Positions 1 to 9,337 of a DNA stretch of 64,000 nt are shown here, piece by piece. The position numbers were made by a program, and so were the translations under genes. The first letter of the stretch is position 1. Each line of letters starts with the position of its first letter. Source of the stretch: JBBQLG01 sp964251665. GTDB taxonomy: Bacteria > Bacteroidota > Bacteroidia > Cytophagales > Spirosomataceae. Location: assembly GCA_964251665.1 (NCBI GenBank), contig CAXUKO010000003.1:372001-436000 (forward strand), read 5' to 3'. The notes under the pieces are model-generated. The model was given only the letters and a program-made list of their open reading frames with translations, searched no databases and was not told where the DNA came from.

Positions 1-689
1 CATTTAACGTGTATTACGAAATCTACCCAGCGGTCGAACGAAGCCGTGCCTAAGTCAAGTACTTTTTTGCTAGTTGGATGTTGTAGCGGTGTCGTAATCT
101 GTTTCGATGAAGCAAAATATAACACCTGCAATTTGTTGCCTGGCTCTATAGAGATAGCCAAGGGTGGTACTGTATCTTCAAAACCAGGATCAGGGTGTCC
201 ATGCCACTGGCTAACAATAACTGTCTGGTTGTCATTGGCCATTGACGCTGAAGGCATGAATGAACTGTAGCCATACCAGCGTTCTGTATCACCGATAGGT
301 AGGCCACCTACGGCCAGTTCGGAGTGAAGCATGTCGTTGGTGCCGTTAGCCTGAGCGGGCGTCCAAGTGAAGCGCATGGCCTGTTTGCCCGAGCGGTGTT
401 TATCAGCAGTGATTAAACCAGCGTTAGCCGTGCGGAGCTCAGTACGCCAGAATTTAGCAATGGCTTTATCTTCAAAAGTATCAGTGCCTAACAGGCTGGT
501 AGATTCGCGGGCGGCTGAGTGGGTTTCGGCTGCCACGTTAGCCGGAGCAATCGTGTCAGGCTGAGCGCAGCTGAAAAAGAATGGGATCATGATAGCGAAC
601 ATAGCAGCACGGAGAAAGCTGGTGGCTGAGCCAAAATTAGCTTTTTTAGTGATTTGGTTAACGGTAGCGAAGTTGATGCCGAATTCCAT
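1..689 (-). CDS. Polysaccharide lyase (heparin lyase I-like) lipoprotein, partial at its 3' end
   Basis: The frame opens at ATG 689 and runs off the left edge after 229 codons, so the C-terminus is missing. Residues 1-41 look like a lipoprotein signal: a hydrophobic stretch ending FFFSC, with Cys41 the likely lipidated residue. The mature part contains WTPAQANGTNDMLHSEL, an SQWHGHPDP stretch and FDRWVDFVIHVK. This pattern is typical of the heparinase I-like Polysacc_lyase family, a beta-jelly-roll fold in which QWH-type residues line the cleft. It would cleave acidic polysaccharide by beta-elimination at the outer membrane or in the periplasm. It lies just downstream of the EPS operon on the same strand, behind a strong terminator, so it is probably a separate unit that trims or degrades matrix polysaccharide. 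The substrate cannot be told from sequence. Confidence 0.75.
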   Translation of the reverse strand, partial: MEFGINFATVNQITKKANFGSATSFLRAAMFAIMIPFFFSCAQPDTIAPANVAAETHSAARESTSLLGTDTFEDKAIAKFWRTELRTANAGLITADKHRSGKQAMRFTWTPAQANGTNDMLHSELAVGGLPIGDTERWYGYSSFMPSASMANDNQTVIVSQWHGHPDPGFEDTVPPLAISIEPGNKLQVLYFASSKQITTPLQHPTSKKVLDLGTASFDRWVDFVIHVK

Positions 690-1009
690 GTCCTTGATCT
701 TTTTGCGTTTTGCTTGATCAAAGGTGCTTGAAAAGGGCGGGGAGGGGCTTTTCTATTCGATGAATGACAGCGTTCGGCGGTTTTTTGGTAGAATACTGTC
801 GAAGAGCTATTTGGATTAATGGGTGGTAAACGAGTTAATCTAAGGTTAATCACTTTGCCAAATGTGGTAATATGAGCTGACCTAAAGTGCTTTCATTTCG
901 TTGAAACGGCTTTTAACAGGCTTGGCTATACGCTATCCAGCTACCCTGTCAATGCAAAGTTTGTGGATTGCAGGCTGTGCGTGGTATTAGTAAAGCAGGG
1001 GGCTGCATA
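690..1009. other. Intergenic region upstream of the polysaccharide lyase
   Basis: About 320 bases lie between the lyase start and the EPS terminator. No open frame here has convincing coding character. It should hold the minus-strand promoter of the lyase, but I found no clean TAnnTTTG element. Nothing else was recognised. Confidence 0.5.
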
Positions 1010-1053
1010 AAAAATCCCCGCTGACGGGTGAGAACCTGTCGGCGGGGATTTTT
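1010..1053 (-). terminator. Strong hairpin terminator ending the EPS operon
   Basis: Twenty-base arms (1010-1029 and 1034-1053) pair around a GAGA loop with only two G-T wobbles. The stem is flanked by A-run and T-run, so it can terminate transcription in both directions. It lies 20 bases past the stop of the last EPS gene. Confidence 0.85.
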
Positions 1054-1072
1054 AAGATTTAATGTACGCTAC

Positions 1073-2215
1073 TTAGCCAATTGAGGGTTGCTCGGTTATT
1101 AATGGTAACTCGGCAGCAGGTACACTAGTATCGACCGTAGACCCAAATCGTTTGCGGAGGCCAGCAGTGGGCTTTTCAATGAATTGATAACTGATTAGAC
1201 TCAGAATTAGGCCTATGGGAACGGCTGTCAGTAGCCAGGGTGATGTAAGCCGGGGGCCACCCACCAGATTTTCAGCTACACAAATGCCAACCCAATGAAA
1301 CAGGTAGAGCGAGTAACTCAACTTTCCAATTATAACGAGTCCTGGACGGCTGAGGAAATGTCTTACACTGTTGTAGGGCTTTGCACAGAGTACGGCGGGC
1401 AGAATACCACTTAGAGCAATACCTTGTAACGAATAACGCCAAGTCTCGCGGAAGGCAATGTCGCGGTAAAGAAAGGTGAAAAACAGTAAGCTAACCGCAC
1501 CGGCGAACATGACCGGATGGCTAACCCACCGCAGATACGTACCGGCCCAGTCGAGGTGGAGAATTAAGCTAATTAAGCAACCAAACATAATGGCGTCGAG
1601 CCGGGTATCTGTCAAATTATAAATTCGGGCGATTGTTAGATCGTTTAAACCCTGGGTCGAAATAATATGTATCCGTAAGGTAAGAGCAGCTACTATAATT
1701 GCAAGCATGACCATTATTAACAAGTTTAATCGGCGGTATAGAGCCATAAACAATAATGGAAAAAATAAATAAAAGTGTTCTTCAACCGCGAGTGACCAAG
1801 TGATATGGAATATCCGGTTACAAATGGTAGTTTCATTGTCACGATATAACTCATAGTAATTGTGATAATAAAATAACGTTGAAAGGACTTCCCCAACTTG
1901 AAAATCGCACCCTCCAGCCATTGTCAAAGTGACGGCCAACATGACCATCGCTATTAATACAGGATACAGCCGCAGTATGCGCCGGAGGTAGAAACGACCG
2001 AGGTCGATGCGCTGTTCCTTCTCGTACTCAGCAATGAGCAGCCGGGTAATCAGAAAGCCGCTGATAAAAAAAAACAGGGTCACGCCGAAACCGCCCGGAA
2101 TCAAATGTCCCAGTCCATAGTGACTAACGACAACGACCATAATGGCCACGCCCCGGAACCCATCTAAAGCCGGAACATAACTGGTGCCCACGAGTGAATT
2201 GGCAGGTGTTTTCAT
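1073..2215 (-). CDS. Membrane acyltransferase, acyltransferase-3 (OafA/YrhL) family
   Basis: This 380-residue polytopic inner-membrane protein transfers acyl groups, usually acetyl, to sugar hydroxyls. The N-terminus has the family pattern LDGFRGVAI followed by a conserved His in VVSHYG, then FFFISGFLITRLL. WSLAVEEHFYLFFPLL is the usual internal signature. About ten hydrophobic segments follow, to residue 345. It is the last gene of the EPS operon, 18 bases after the GT4 gene, so it probably O-acetylates the lipid-linked repeat unit or the growing EPS. The ATG at 2215 begins just before the conserved N-terminal motif. Confidence 0.9.
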   Translation of the reverse strand: MKTPANSLVGTSYVPALDGFRGVAIMVVVVSHYGLGHLIPGGFGVTLFFFISGFLITRLLIAEYEKEQRIDLGRFYLRRILRLYPVLIAMVMLAVTLTMAGGCDFQVGEVLSTLFYYHNYYELYRDNETTICNRIFHITWSLAVEEHFYLFFPLLFMALYRRLNLLIMVMLAIIVAALTLRIHIISTQGLNDLTIARIYNLTDTRLDAIMFGCLISLILHLDWAGTYLRWVSHPVMFAGAVSLLFFTFLYRDIAFRETWRYSLQGIALSGILPAVLCAKPYNSVRHFLSRPGLVIIGKLSYSLYLFHWVGICVAENLVGGPRLTSPWLLTAVPIGLILSLISYQFIEKPTAGLRKRFGSTVDTSVPAAELPLITEQPSIG

Positions 2216-2233
2216 AAAGTAAAGAGGTTAAAT

Positions 2234-3367
2234 TCAGGCGGGGTCCGCCAGCATAGATTCGTAGATGTCGCACAGGTGTGCAAAAATGGTTTCGGGTAAG
2301 TACCGGCGTACAATTCGGCCGGAAGCGGCTCCCATTGTGCTGGCCAGTTCGGGCTGAACCACAAATTGCAGCAGGCGGGCATACAGCGCTTCTTTGTCGC
2401 CGGGCATAACCAGAAAGCCGTTGATTCCTTCCTGCACAGCTTCGGCTGTTCCGCCCACTGGTGTCGATATAACCGGCAGGTGGTAGTTCATGGCTTCCAG
2501 GATAGAGATGGGAAGTCCCTCGTGGTAAGACGGCAGAATGTACACATCGCTGCTGCTGAGCAGTTCGTGTTTTTTCTCGCCCGACACCCAACCTTCAAAC
2601 TGCGCCAATGACTCCAGATTATGCTGTCTGATATAGTCCTGTAGTCGCTCGGTTTCACCGTTGCCGCCAATGCGCAGCACCAGCCGTCCCTCGAATACCG
2701 CTCGGTGTTCCCGCAGCACATCCAGCAGATCGAAAATACCTTTGCGCTGGCCAATGGCTCCCAGAAACAAAACATTTAGCGGGCCACCCGCAGCTTTAGG
2801 GTAAAACACCTCCGCAGAATCGCGCTGATGGATGACATTGCCGAGCACTTCCAGCCGACGCACCTGAAAGTTCTGGTTGAAAAAAGTACGCCAGTAGTCA
2901 GACAGACCAATCACCACGTCGGCCCGTTCGACCAGGAACCGGATCAGGAATTTGCTGACCGGGTCGCTGTTGTGGTAAAACGTCTCAAATCTCGACCCGT
3001 GCATATGATAAATCACCTGCTTGCCAAAGCCGTATTTGGCCGTTATAAACAACACCAGTTTTCGATAAAAGCTACCGTGTGATGAGGCCTGAATATGAAC
3101 AAGCTGAATGGCTTTATCCTGTTGCAGTGTAGCCACAAAACGGCCGTACTGTTTCAGGAAAAATAGGCCTAACTGCCACTTATGAGTGGTTGGCTTGTGC
3201 GTCGTAATGTATTTGTAAACAGAAAAATGCCGTGCATAGACGTTCATCACACCACCAATACCACCCCGGTAATTAATGTGGTCCGGCCCTACGGTCAGTA
3301 CGCGCTCGGCCAGTTGCCGGGGTACCAGCACCTCGTTGCGGATAGAAGTTGATCCAGTTGTTATCAT
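2234..3367 (-). CDS. Glycosyltransferase family 4 (GT-B fold)
   Basis: This is a retaining sugar transferase of 377 residues, counted from ATG 3367. A TTG 42 bases further upstream is in frame but would overlap the preceding gene. The C-terminal Glycos_transf_1 domain shows VLFLGAIGQRKGIFDLL and the EX7E-type stretch EGLPISILEAMNYHLPVIST, followed by GG at the nucleotide-sugar site. The N-terminal half has GGIGGVMNVYARHF, typical of acceptor domains. It should add one sugar to the undecaprenyl-linked EPS repeat on the cytoplasmic face. Donor and linkage cannot be read from sequence. Confidence 0.9.
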   Translation of the reverse strand: MITTGSTSIRNEVLVPRQLAERVLTVGPDHINYRGGIGGVMNVYARHFSVYKYITTHKPTTHKWQLGLFFLKQYGRFVATLQQDKAIQLVHIQASSHGSFYRKLVLFITAKYGFGKQVIYHMHGSRFETFYHNSDPVSKFLIRFLVERADVVIGLSDYWRTFFNQNFQVRRLEVLGNVIHQRDSAEVFYPKAAGGPLNVLFLGAIGQRKGIFDLLDVLREHRAVFEGRLVLRIGGNGETERLQDYIRQHNLESLAQFEGWVSGEKKHELLSSSDVYILPSYHEGLPISILEAMNYHLPVISTPVGGTAEAVQEGINGFLVMPGDKEALYARLLQFVVQPELASTMGAASGRIVRRYLPETIFAHLCDIYESMLADPA

Positions 3368-3383
3368 GGCCTGATTAGTTGAG

Positions 3384-3911
3384 TCAATAACTGGTATTGG
3401 CGGGTTCAACTTCGAGGGCCGCCTGCTGGCGGATCACACGGACGGGATTGCCCACGGCAACGGCATACGCAGGCAGACTTTTGGTAACGACGCTGCCCGC
3501 ACCGATCTGGACGTGATCGCCAATAATAACGGGACCAATAATGCACACGTTGGCTCCGATATTGACATGATCGCCGATGATCGGGCAACCTGTTGACTTG
3601 CCGTTATTGCCAATTGTGGTCGATTGCCGCAGAGTACAACAAGCACCAATGATTGTGTCCTTATGAACCACCAGTGCCTGACCGTGATATACGCGTAAAC
3701 CTTCTCCTGCCACTAAGTTGTAAGGCAGTTCAATACCTAATATCCATTCAACTGCTACCCGGTATAGTACTAAGTAAGGTGTCAGGAAGAACCGGGCAAG
3801 TCTGTGTTCTGACGCATAATTGGCCACTCGGAACAGCAGAGCAATCAGTCTGCCTTTTGTATTTCGGTTGTTTGCCGACCAGTCCTGAACAGTAAAAGTA
3901 AAGAAGTTCAT
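3384..3911 (-). CDS. Hexapeptide-repeat O-acetyltransferase (WcaB / serine acetyltransferase-like)
   Basis: This 175-residue protein has a helical N-terminus (about 1-65) followed by left-handed beta-helix repeats. These include YHGQALVVHKDTIIGACCTL, CPIIGDHVNIGANVCIIGPV and IGDHVQIGAGSVVTKSLP, ending in VGNPVRVIR. This arrangement is seen in serine acetyltransferases and in colanic-acid type acetyltransferases; the EPS context favours sugar acetylation using acetyl-CoA. The start overlaps the stop of the upstream GT4 gene by 4 bases, which suggests translational coupling. It is one of three acyltransferases in the operon. Confidence 0.85.
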   Translation of the reverse strand: MNFFTFTVQDWSANNRNTKGRLIALLFRVANYASEHRLARFFLTPYLVLYRVAVEWILGIELPYNLVAGEGLRVYHGQALVVHKDTIIGACCTLRQSTTIGNNGKSTGCPIIGDHVNIGANVCIIGPVIIGDHVQIGAGSVVTKSLPAYAVAVGNPVRVIRQQAALEVEPANTSY

Positions 3912-5020
3912 GACGGCTGATAAAGTGGAGGAGATAAGACCGGAAACTGCTGCATAGGACGTTTGGAAGTTGTCAGAGAGTGGTAAACAGACAGGTAGTT
4001 TTCTACTGTTGCCTGAATAGAAAATCGCTTCCTGATTGTACTATACGTCTCATCAATACTGTTTGCAACCTGTCCGCAGCGGTAAGCATTTATCATATCC
4101 AATAGCGCATCGGCACACGCATTCGCATCCTCGCATGCAAACAGGAGACCTGCTGGCGCATCACCAATAATCTCGGCGGGCCCGTCATGATTGGATGCGA
4201 CTACGGGTAACCCAGCCGCAAAGCCTTCGACGACTGTTAGCCCAAAGCCCTCCTGTCGCGATGGCTGCGCTAAAATATGATAGGCAGACAAGTGGCCAAA
4301 AAGCCATTTGCGATCACGCTCACCACTAAAGGTTACGAAGGGTTCGATAGCGAGTTGCCGTACGAGGGCTATGAGCAATTGGCGGGAAGGTCCGTCGCCA
4401 ACAAGCGTTACGTGAAGGTCATGCAGTTGCCTTTCATGGACTAGCACAGCCAGTGCCCGCAGTAGGATATCCTGCCCTTTTTGCTCATGCATTAACCGCC
4501 CAACCTGTACAATTTGAATAGTTTCTTCCGGCGCGATTGCGTGGGAGGTCCGTCTTATGAACTGATTAAATGGTACTCCGTTACAAACGGTAATAACTGG
4601 TGATTCACATCGATTCTGAACGTCGGTAGCTACGGCATCCGATATAGCCACCAATGCATTGTACCGATGAAATGAATCCGCAGGAATGTTAACTGTATGA
4701 ATCGTATAAATGGTTTTAGCACCTCTATATCGGACCAGACGAGCCATCTTGCGTTCATGGCAGTGAATGATATCCGGGCGTAATTGAGCCAGCAGCAGAT
4801 TAAGATGTAGTACAGGTATTGGATTCCGGCTTCCTTCTTTCCGATTAGTATAATATACAGTCACTCGTTTATCCAATTGCTGGATGAGTGTTTCGCTATA
4901 CTGGTCATTGATGACAATAAGCGCCACCTGATGGCGGATACATAGCTCGTTCAGAATATCAACCGTTAGAACCTGTGCACCACCCATCTTCATGGTAAAT
5001 ATGCAGTGTACAATTTTCAT
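3908..5020 (-). CDS. Glycosyltransferase family 4
   Basis: This 370-residue GT-B enzyme has an N-terminal acceptor domain with MKMGGAQVLTVDILNELC and LRPDIIHCHERK. The donor domain has VGRLMHEQKGQDILLRAL and the acid pair in RQEGFGLTVVEGFAAGLPVV, the usual EX7E site. It should transfer a nucleotide-activated sugar to the lipid-linked EPS intermediate. It overlaps both neighbours by 4 bases (ATGA-type junctions), so it is firmly part of the operon. The C-terminal 25 residues, rich in Ser and Pro, look disordered. Confidence 0.9.
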   Translation of the reverse strand: MKIVHCIFTMKMGGAQVLTVDILNELCIRHQVALIVINDQYSETLIQQLDKRVTVYYTNRKEGSRNPIPVLHLNLLLAQLRPDIIHCHERKMARLVRYRGAKTIYTIHTVNIPADSFHRYNALVAISDAVATDVQNRCESPVITVCNGVPFNQFIRRTSHAIAPEETIQIVQVGRLMHEQKGQDILLRALAVLVHERQLHDLHVTLVGDGPSRQLLIALVRQLAIEPFVTFSGERDRKWLFGHLSAYHILAQPSRQEGFGLTVVEGFAAGLPVVASNHDGPAEIIGDAPAGLLFACEDANACADALLDMINAYRCGQVANSIDETYSTIRKRFSIQATVENYLSVYHSLTTSKRPMQQFPVLSPPLYQPS

Positions 5021-5790
5021 GGGCGAGTCAGTTTTGCCTTTATTTGTTTCCGCATTCGCTGGTATTTCGCTTTGAGCAATGCTGGCGCATAAGCTGACGC
5101 ACCGTGGTGTTTTAGCACTTGGATAATATCATTCAGAAATCGTTGTCCACCGGTACTGGTTTTAGAGTCTCCCCATATACGAAAGCCTGCTACTGATTCA
5201 TCGGCGTACGAATAAATAGGGCCGTGCTTCAGCAAGCGTAACCAGAGGTCAAGGTCCATACTATAGTGAATGTGCTCATTCAGATACCCAACCTGCCTGA
5301 CTAATTGAGTTGAATAAAAAGACCCCGGCTGAATAATGTCATAATTGCGGTTAAGTAAATAGCTCTGGTCAGGAATGCACAGCGTGTGGGCACTGATGCG
5401 CTTACCCCGCACATCAATCCGGTCCAGCATAGATCCGTAATAGATAGCGCCATCGCCATGCTGCCGGTAGTAATCTACCATTTGGGCAACACAGTTAGGG
5501 TATAGTATATCATCAGAATTAATCCAGCCGACTAACTCGCCCGTCGCTTGCCGGAATCCTTTATTAATAGCATCAGATTGCCCCTTGTCGCGCTCGTGGA
5601 TGACGCGGCTGATTCGATGCCGGTATCGGTCAACAATAGTCATCGTGGTATCAGTTGAGCCACCGTCAACTACAATATATTCGATGTTAGGGTACGTCTG
5701 TTTCAGTACCGATTGAATCGTTGCTTCAATAAACTGACCTTGATTGTAAGAAGGGGTGATTATTGATACTTTTGGGTATATCGTATTCAT
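5017..5790 (-). CDS. Glycosyltransferase family 2 (GT-A fold)
   Basis: This inverting transferase has 257 residues from ATG 5790. A TTG at 5808 would add six residues and overlap the upstream stop. VSIITPSYNQGQFIEATIQS and YIVVDGGSTDTTM form the nucleotide-binding half, and GWINSDDILYPN carries the metal-binding DXD-like acid pair. GSFYSTQLVRQVGYLNEHIHYSMDLDLWLRL is the usual acceptor-side region. It most likely extends the EPS repeat unit in the cytoplasm. Confidence 0.9.
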   Translation of the reverse strand: MNTIYPKVSIITPSYNQGQFIEATIQSVLKQTYPNIEYIVVDGGSTDTTMTIVDRYRHRISRVIHERDKGQSDAINKGFRQATGELVGWINSDDILYPNCVAQMVDYYRQHGDGAIYYGSMLDRIDVRGKRISAHTLCIPDQSYLLNRNYDIIQPGSFYSTQLVRQVGYLNEHIHYSMDLDLWLRLLKHGPIYSYADESVAGFRIWGDSKTSTGGQRFLNDIIQVLKHHGASAYAPALLKAKYQRMRKQIKAKLTRP

Positions 5791-5804
5791 GTTGGTCCCG
5801 TTTT

Positions 5805-7232
5805 TCAAGTGAGATCATTCGTGTAGATCTTAATTCGGGCCGGAACCGGAAACTTTTGTTCAGTTGTACCGGGCCGATTCGGCTCCAAAATAATCGGCGT
5901 GATTCCAGAAGGCGCACGCTGGCTTATCTTTACCACGACTACCGCCAGAAGAACTAAAAGCGTTCGGAACGGAATCATGAGCAACTCGGTACCGGCAAAT
6001 GAAGTTAGGAAAGTAACGGCGAGAGTTAACAGTCCAACGGTGCTGAAAGGAACGGTCTGGTAGCGGGAGAATAAACGAATAAACCGGATCAGCATAATAA
6101 CGAACACAATAGTGCCGATAAAACCTAATCGTAGGATAAGTACCGACCAAGCAATATCACCAGTATCAATCTGAGATACTTGATCTGTACTCTGGCTGTG
6201 TGCGCCCGTCTCGAAGGACAAACGTTGCGCCTGCCTGGTATCTTCAGATAGTAATCCGATACCAAACACATAACCGATTGGGGTTTGAATAACATGACCG
6301 ATTCGTTCGGATAAATGCGCCATTCGGTAAGCAAAAGTGTTGTCACCAATATCAGTAGTTATTAAAGACTTACCAGTTGTGAACGTATTAGTGAAATCGG
6401 TGATTCCTTTTCCAAGCCGACTGCTAATGACGTCAACCATGGAAACGCTGAATCCAATAATCAGCAATATGGCAAGATATAATATCCGCTGGCTATGTGA
6501 CTTACGCAGCAGAACGAACAGGCTGATGACAAGTAACAGGGTAAAAATATAACTGCGGTGCAATGGGGCCAGCACTGTCAGTAATAAGACGCTCAACACC
6601 AACCCGTGTCTTAGCCAAGTTCGGCAACGGAATTGGAATAGATAGTAAAAAAGAACAGGTGTTAGGTATGCTGGCAAGTTGTAAAAGCGGACGAGTCCGG
6701 TTTCACTAGCATTATGGATAGCGATTTCGCTACCAGCCAAAGATGAATTTAATAACCCCAGATTAAGGGGGATCTGAATCAAATAAACAATGCACTGAAT
6801 AACAGTAATGACCGCTAATGTATGAAGTACTCGTACCAGTGCTGCCGTTGGTACGACGAAGAAGACGCCAAAGCTTAACAGAAACAAATTGACGCGAAAT
6901 ATGCGAAGTACGCCCCCTAACTCGTAGCCTTGAGCGATCAAGCTATAAATTCCATCCAATGCCACAAAAGCGACAAATAACCCTACCCACCGAAAAACGG
7001 GCTCCTGACGCATTACGGTCCAGAGTGCCTTACTACGGCTAATCAGGGCGACTATTAAATAAATCAATGCTAAATCGGTCATTTTGTCAGTGGGGGCACC
7101 GACCATGAGTATACTTGGGGGAATCAGTTGATACCCATTCGTAACAAATCCAAAAAACAGAAATAATGACGGATAAAAGCGACGCGCCAGAAATAGTACG
7201 ATAGCCAGCAGTAAAAGGGCAATGCCTACCAT
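5805..7232 (-). CDS. O-antigen/EPS polymerase-like membrane protein (Wzy or ligase type)
   Basis: This 475-residue protein has about a dozen hydrophobic segments and a large polar loop near residues 295-380, containing GAHSQSTDQVSQIDTGDIAWSVL. That topology, one long periplasmic loop before the last helices, characterises Wzy polymerases and WaaL-type ligases. In an operon with Wzx, Wzc and Wza homologues it is the best candidate for polymerising flipped repeat units in the periplasm. Wzy sequences diverge widely, so the call rests on topology and context more than on motif identity. Eight bases separate it from the upstream acetyltransferase. Confidence 0.8.
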   Translation of the reverse strand: MVGIALLLLAIVLFLARRFYPSLFLFFGFVTNGYQLIPPSILMVGAPTDKMTDLALIYLIVALISRSKALWTVMRQEPVFRWVGLFVAFVALDGIYSLIAQGYELGGVLRIFRVNLFLLSFGVFFVVPTAALVRVLHTLAVITVIQCIVYLIQIPLNLGLLNSSLAGSEIAIHNASETGLVRFYNLPAYLTPVLFYYLFQFRCRTWLRHGLVLSVLLLTVLAPLHRSYIFTLLLVISLFVLLRKSHSQRILYLAILLIIGFSVSMVDVISSRLGKGITDFTNTFTTGKSLITTDIGDNTFAYRMAHLSERIGHVIQTPIGYVFGIGLLSEDTRQAQRLSFETGAHSQSTDQVSQIDTGDIAWSVLILRLGFIGTIVFVIMLIRFIRLFSRYQTVPFSTVGLLTLAVTFLTSFAGTELLMIPFRTLLVLLAVVVVKISQRAPSGITPIILEPNRPGTTEQKFPVPARIKIYTNDLT

Positions 7233-7240
7233 ATTGGTGG

Positions 7241-7816
7241 TTAGTTTGATACAGGTAAATCGTATAAAGTTGTAGAGATATGCCTATTTATTTGGGGTGT
7301 TTCTACAGGAAACCGGTAACGAACAATCCGCGCCGGAACACCTACGACGATAGCGAAAGGTGGTACATCTTCCCGTACTACAGCTCCAGCGCCAACCACA
7401 GCTCCTTTGCCAATGGTTATGCCGGGCATAATGACCGCATGAGCACCAATCCAGGCGTCGTCATGGATAGTAATCGGCGCACCAATGGCTGGCGCGAACC
7501 GCATATCGGCGCGGGTATAATCATGCGTGAGCGAGGTAATCGAAACGTGTGATGCAATCAGTACCCGGTTGCCAATAACTACGCCTTCGTGGCCCCATAT
7601 GTGCGTATATGCATTGATGGTGCAGTACTCGCCCATCTGCACAGATGCCCCCCCCCGAATGGTAACGTACTTATCAATAGTGGTTGCCCAACCGCACTTT
7701 TTTAGCAGAAATTTGTACCGTAAAGCCCGGAATTTCATGGGCCGCATTGGGTAAAATGCATCGATCACTGCATTGCTTATACTAAGATGATTGGCTATTT
7801 TTCGTAATTTTCCCAT
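7241..7816 (-). CDS. Hexapeptide-repeat acyltransferase (WcaF / maltose O-acetyltransferase-like)
   Basis: This 191-residue left-handed beta-helix enzyme contains YCTINAYTHIWGHEGVVIGN, the catalytic-type His in SLTHDYT, the repeats DDAWIGAHAVIMPGITIGKG and AVVGAGAVVREDVPPFAIVV, and a closing GVPARIVRYR. Members use acetyl-CoA to O-acetylate sugars. It lies between the flippase and polymerase genes with gaps of 13 and 8 bases, so it probably modifies the repeat unit before export. The N-terminal 60 residues are basic and lack repeats. Confidence 0.88.
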   Translation of the reverse strand: MGKLRKIANHLSISNAVIDAFYPMRPMKFRALRYKFLLKKCGWATTIDKYVTIRGGASVQMGEYCTINAYTHIWGHEGVVIGNRVLIASHVSITSLTHDYTRADMRFAPAIGAPITIHDDAWIGAHAVIMPGITIGKGAVVGAGAVVREDVPPFAIVVGVPARIVRYRFPVETPQINRHISTTLYDLPVSN

Positions 7817-7829
7817 GGCTTTGGCAGGA

Positions 7830-9278
7830 TTAGGCTATCCAGAATTTCACCGACCTATTTGATCCCCGTATTAATACACAGTAAGTCAGTAACCCACATG
7901 AGCCGGCTGCGACAATTCGTAACATAGGGTCAGTTAATAGTAAACTTATTGAAGCAGCTATTGCACCAATTGCCGGAATAGCCAGCCACATACGACGATC
8001 AATAGTGGCATTAAGTCGAAATTGGCCGAGGTATCTTTTCTGAAAATACACACTTAGCCCCAGTGAACTCAAAATCGCCAGCGAGTTGCCGAGTACTACT
8101 CCATAGAACCCCCAAAATTGATACGTAACCAGAATGACTACGCTGTTCACCAATACATTGCTTACCTGCAGCCAGACGGTTTTGCCAACATGATGCCGAC
8201 TCATAAGGAAATAATAAGGCGGGACAGCAAGTGTTCCAATTAAGTAAGTTGTTGAGATACTTAGCGTTGCTACAACGATACTGTGATTTGCGTCCGGTAG
8301 CCAGAACCCCAGCAGATCGGAGAAGGCAAGAATGAAAAACAGTAGGAAAGGAATGATCAGCAGAAGCATATTGATTTGGTAATTGCTGATTAGTTTATTT
8401 AAACGGGTGATATCCGTTTCTTTGGCTATTTTCGGATAGAGCGGATACGTCATTTTCGTAACCAAAGCCCATAATTGCGACCGAACTTTGTAAGCAATTT
8501 CCAGATAGCCTACTTCGCTTACTCCAATTAATCTTACTACCAGCACTTTCGTCATCGGCTCAAACAGCATGCTCAGCAGTCCGGCGGCATATACTTTTGA
8601 GCTAAACAATAGCTGCTTACGGGCTACTTGTCTGGTGTTCATCCATAAGCCACTTAGGTTTAGCCTACCCCAGGAACGCCAGGCAGCTACGGCGACAAGG
8701 CCAAACCATATTACCGCAGCCCCGAGAATAACCAGCCCAACCTCGTTCAGGCCGTACCCAAGAGCAATAACAATAATTAGGCCACCCCAGTACACTACAC
8801 TGTAAATAAGCTGGTAGAAGTTTGTCAGGTACATACGTTCCTGCGCGTCGAGTACGGTTGTGAACGTCTGACCGAGTAATACAATCAGGTTAGCAACAAC
8901 CACGCACCGGTATAATAACTCGACCCGACCGTAGAGTTTGTCAGACAGACCCAACAGGTTTTGCAGGATAAATTCCTGTTGATTAATAGCCAAGGCGCTT
9001 AGCGGCAGCATGATGATGAGCAGCAGGCCAAGCGTTACCGCGATGTCATGATCTGATTCCCGTGATTTGCCCTGAACGGACAAAAATTTCAGCAGAGCCG
9101 TATTAAGGCCGAGATTAGCGAAAATATTGAGGTTTCCCGCCAGTGTCACAATTGAGAACGCACCATACGCTTCAGTTCCCAGCATCCGAATAAACACGGG
9201 TATGCTGAAGAACGTCAGACTTGCTGTCAACACTAATTGCCCAACACCACTCAGCAGGTTCTTATGCAGGATTTTCAT
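7830..9278 (-). CDS. Lipid-linked oligosaccharide flippase (Wzx-like, MOP superfamily)
   Basis: This 482-residue protein has 12-14 predicted transmembrane helices. The N-terminus ILHKNLLSGVGQLVLTASLT, then IPVFIRMLGTEAYGAFSIVT, is typical of Wzx/RfbX-type polysaccharide exporters of the MATE-like MOP superfamily. It would move the undecaprenyl-pyrophosphate repeat unit across the inner membrane to the polymerase. It follows the initiating transferase by 59 bases. No soluble domain is present. Confidence 0.88.
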   Translation of the reverse strand: MKILHKNLLSGVGQLVLTASLTFFSIPVFIRMLGTEAYGAFSIVTLAGNLNIFANLGLNTALLKFLSVQGKSRESDHDIAVTLGLLLIIMLPLSALAINQQEFILQNLLGLSDKLYGRVELLYRCVVVANLIVLLGQTFTTVLDAQERMYLTNFYQLIYSVVYWGGLIIVIALGYGLNEVGLVILGAAVIWFGLVAVAAWRSWGRLNLSGLWMNTRQVARKQLLFSSKVYAAGLLSMLFEPMTKVLVVRLIGVSEVGYLEIAYKVRSQLWALVTKMTYPLYPKIAKETDITRLNKLISNYQINMLLLIIPFLLFFILAFSDLLGFWLPDANHSIVVATLSISTTYLIGTLAVPPYYFLMSRHHVGKTVWLQVSNVLVNSVVILVTYQFWGFYGVVLGNSLAILSSLGLSVYFQKRYLGQFRLNATIDRRMWLAIPAIGAIAASISLLLTDPMLRIVAAGSCGLLTYCVLIRGSNRSVKFWIA

Positions 9279-9337
9279 AACGTATCAATAAAGAGAAAGG
9301 CAGTAGTACACTTTCCATCATACCGGCTACTGGCTAC

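Noticed and set aside
587..853. An 88-codon minus-strand frame near the polysaccharide lyase start
   Set aside because: It overlaps the lyase signal region in another frame and lacks family features.
2124..2591. A minus-strand open frame overlapping the acyltransferase and GT4 genes
   Set aside because: It is an out-of-frame shadow spanning two well-supported genes.
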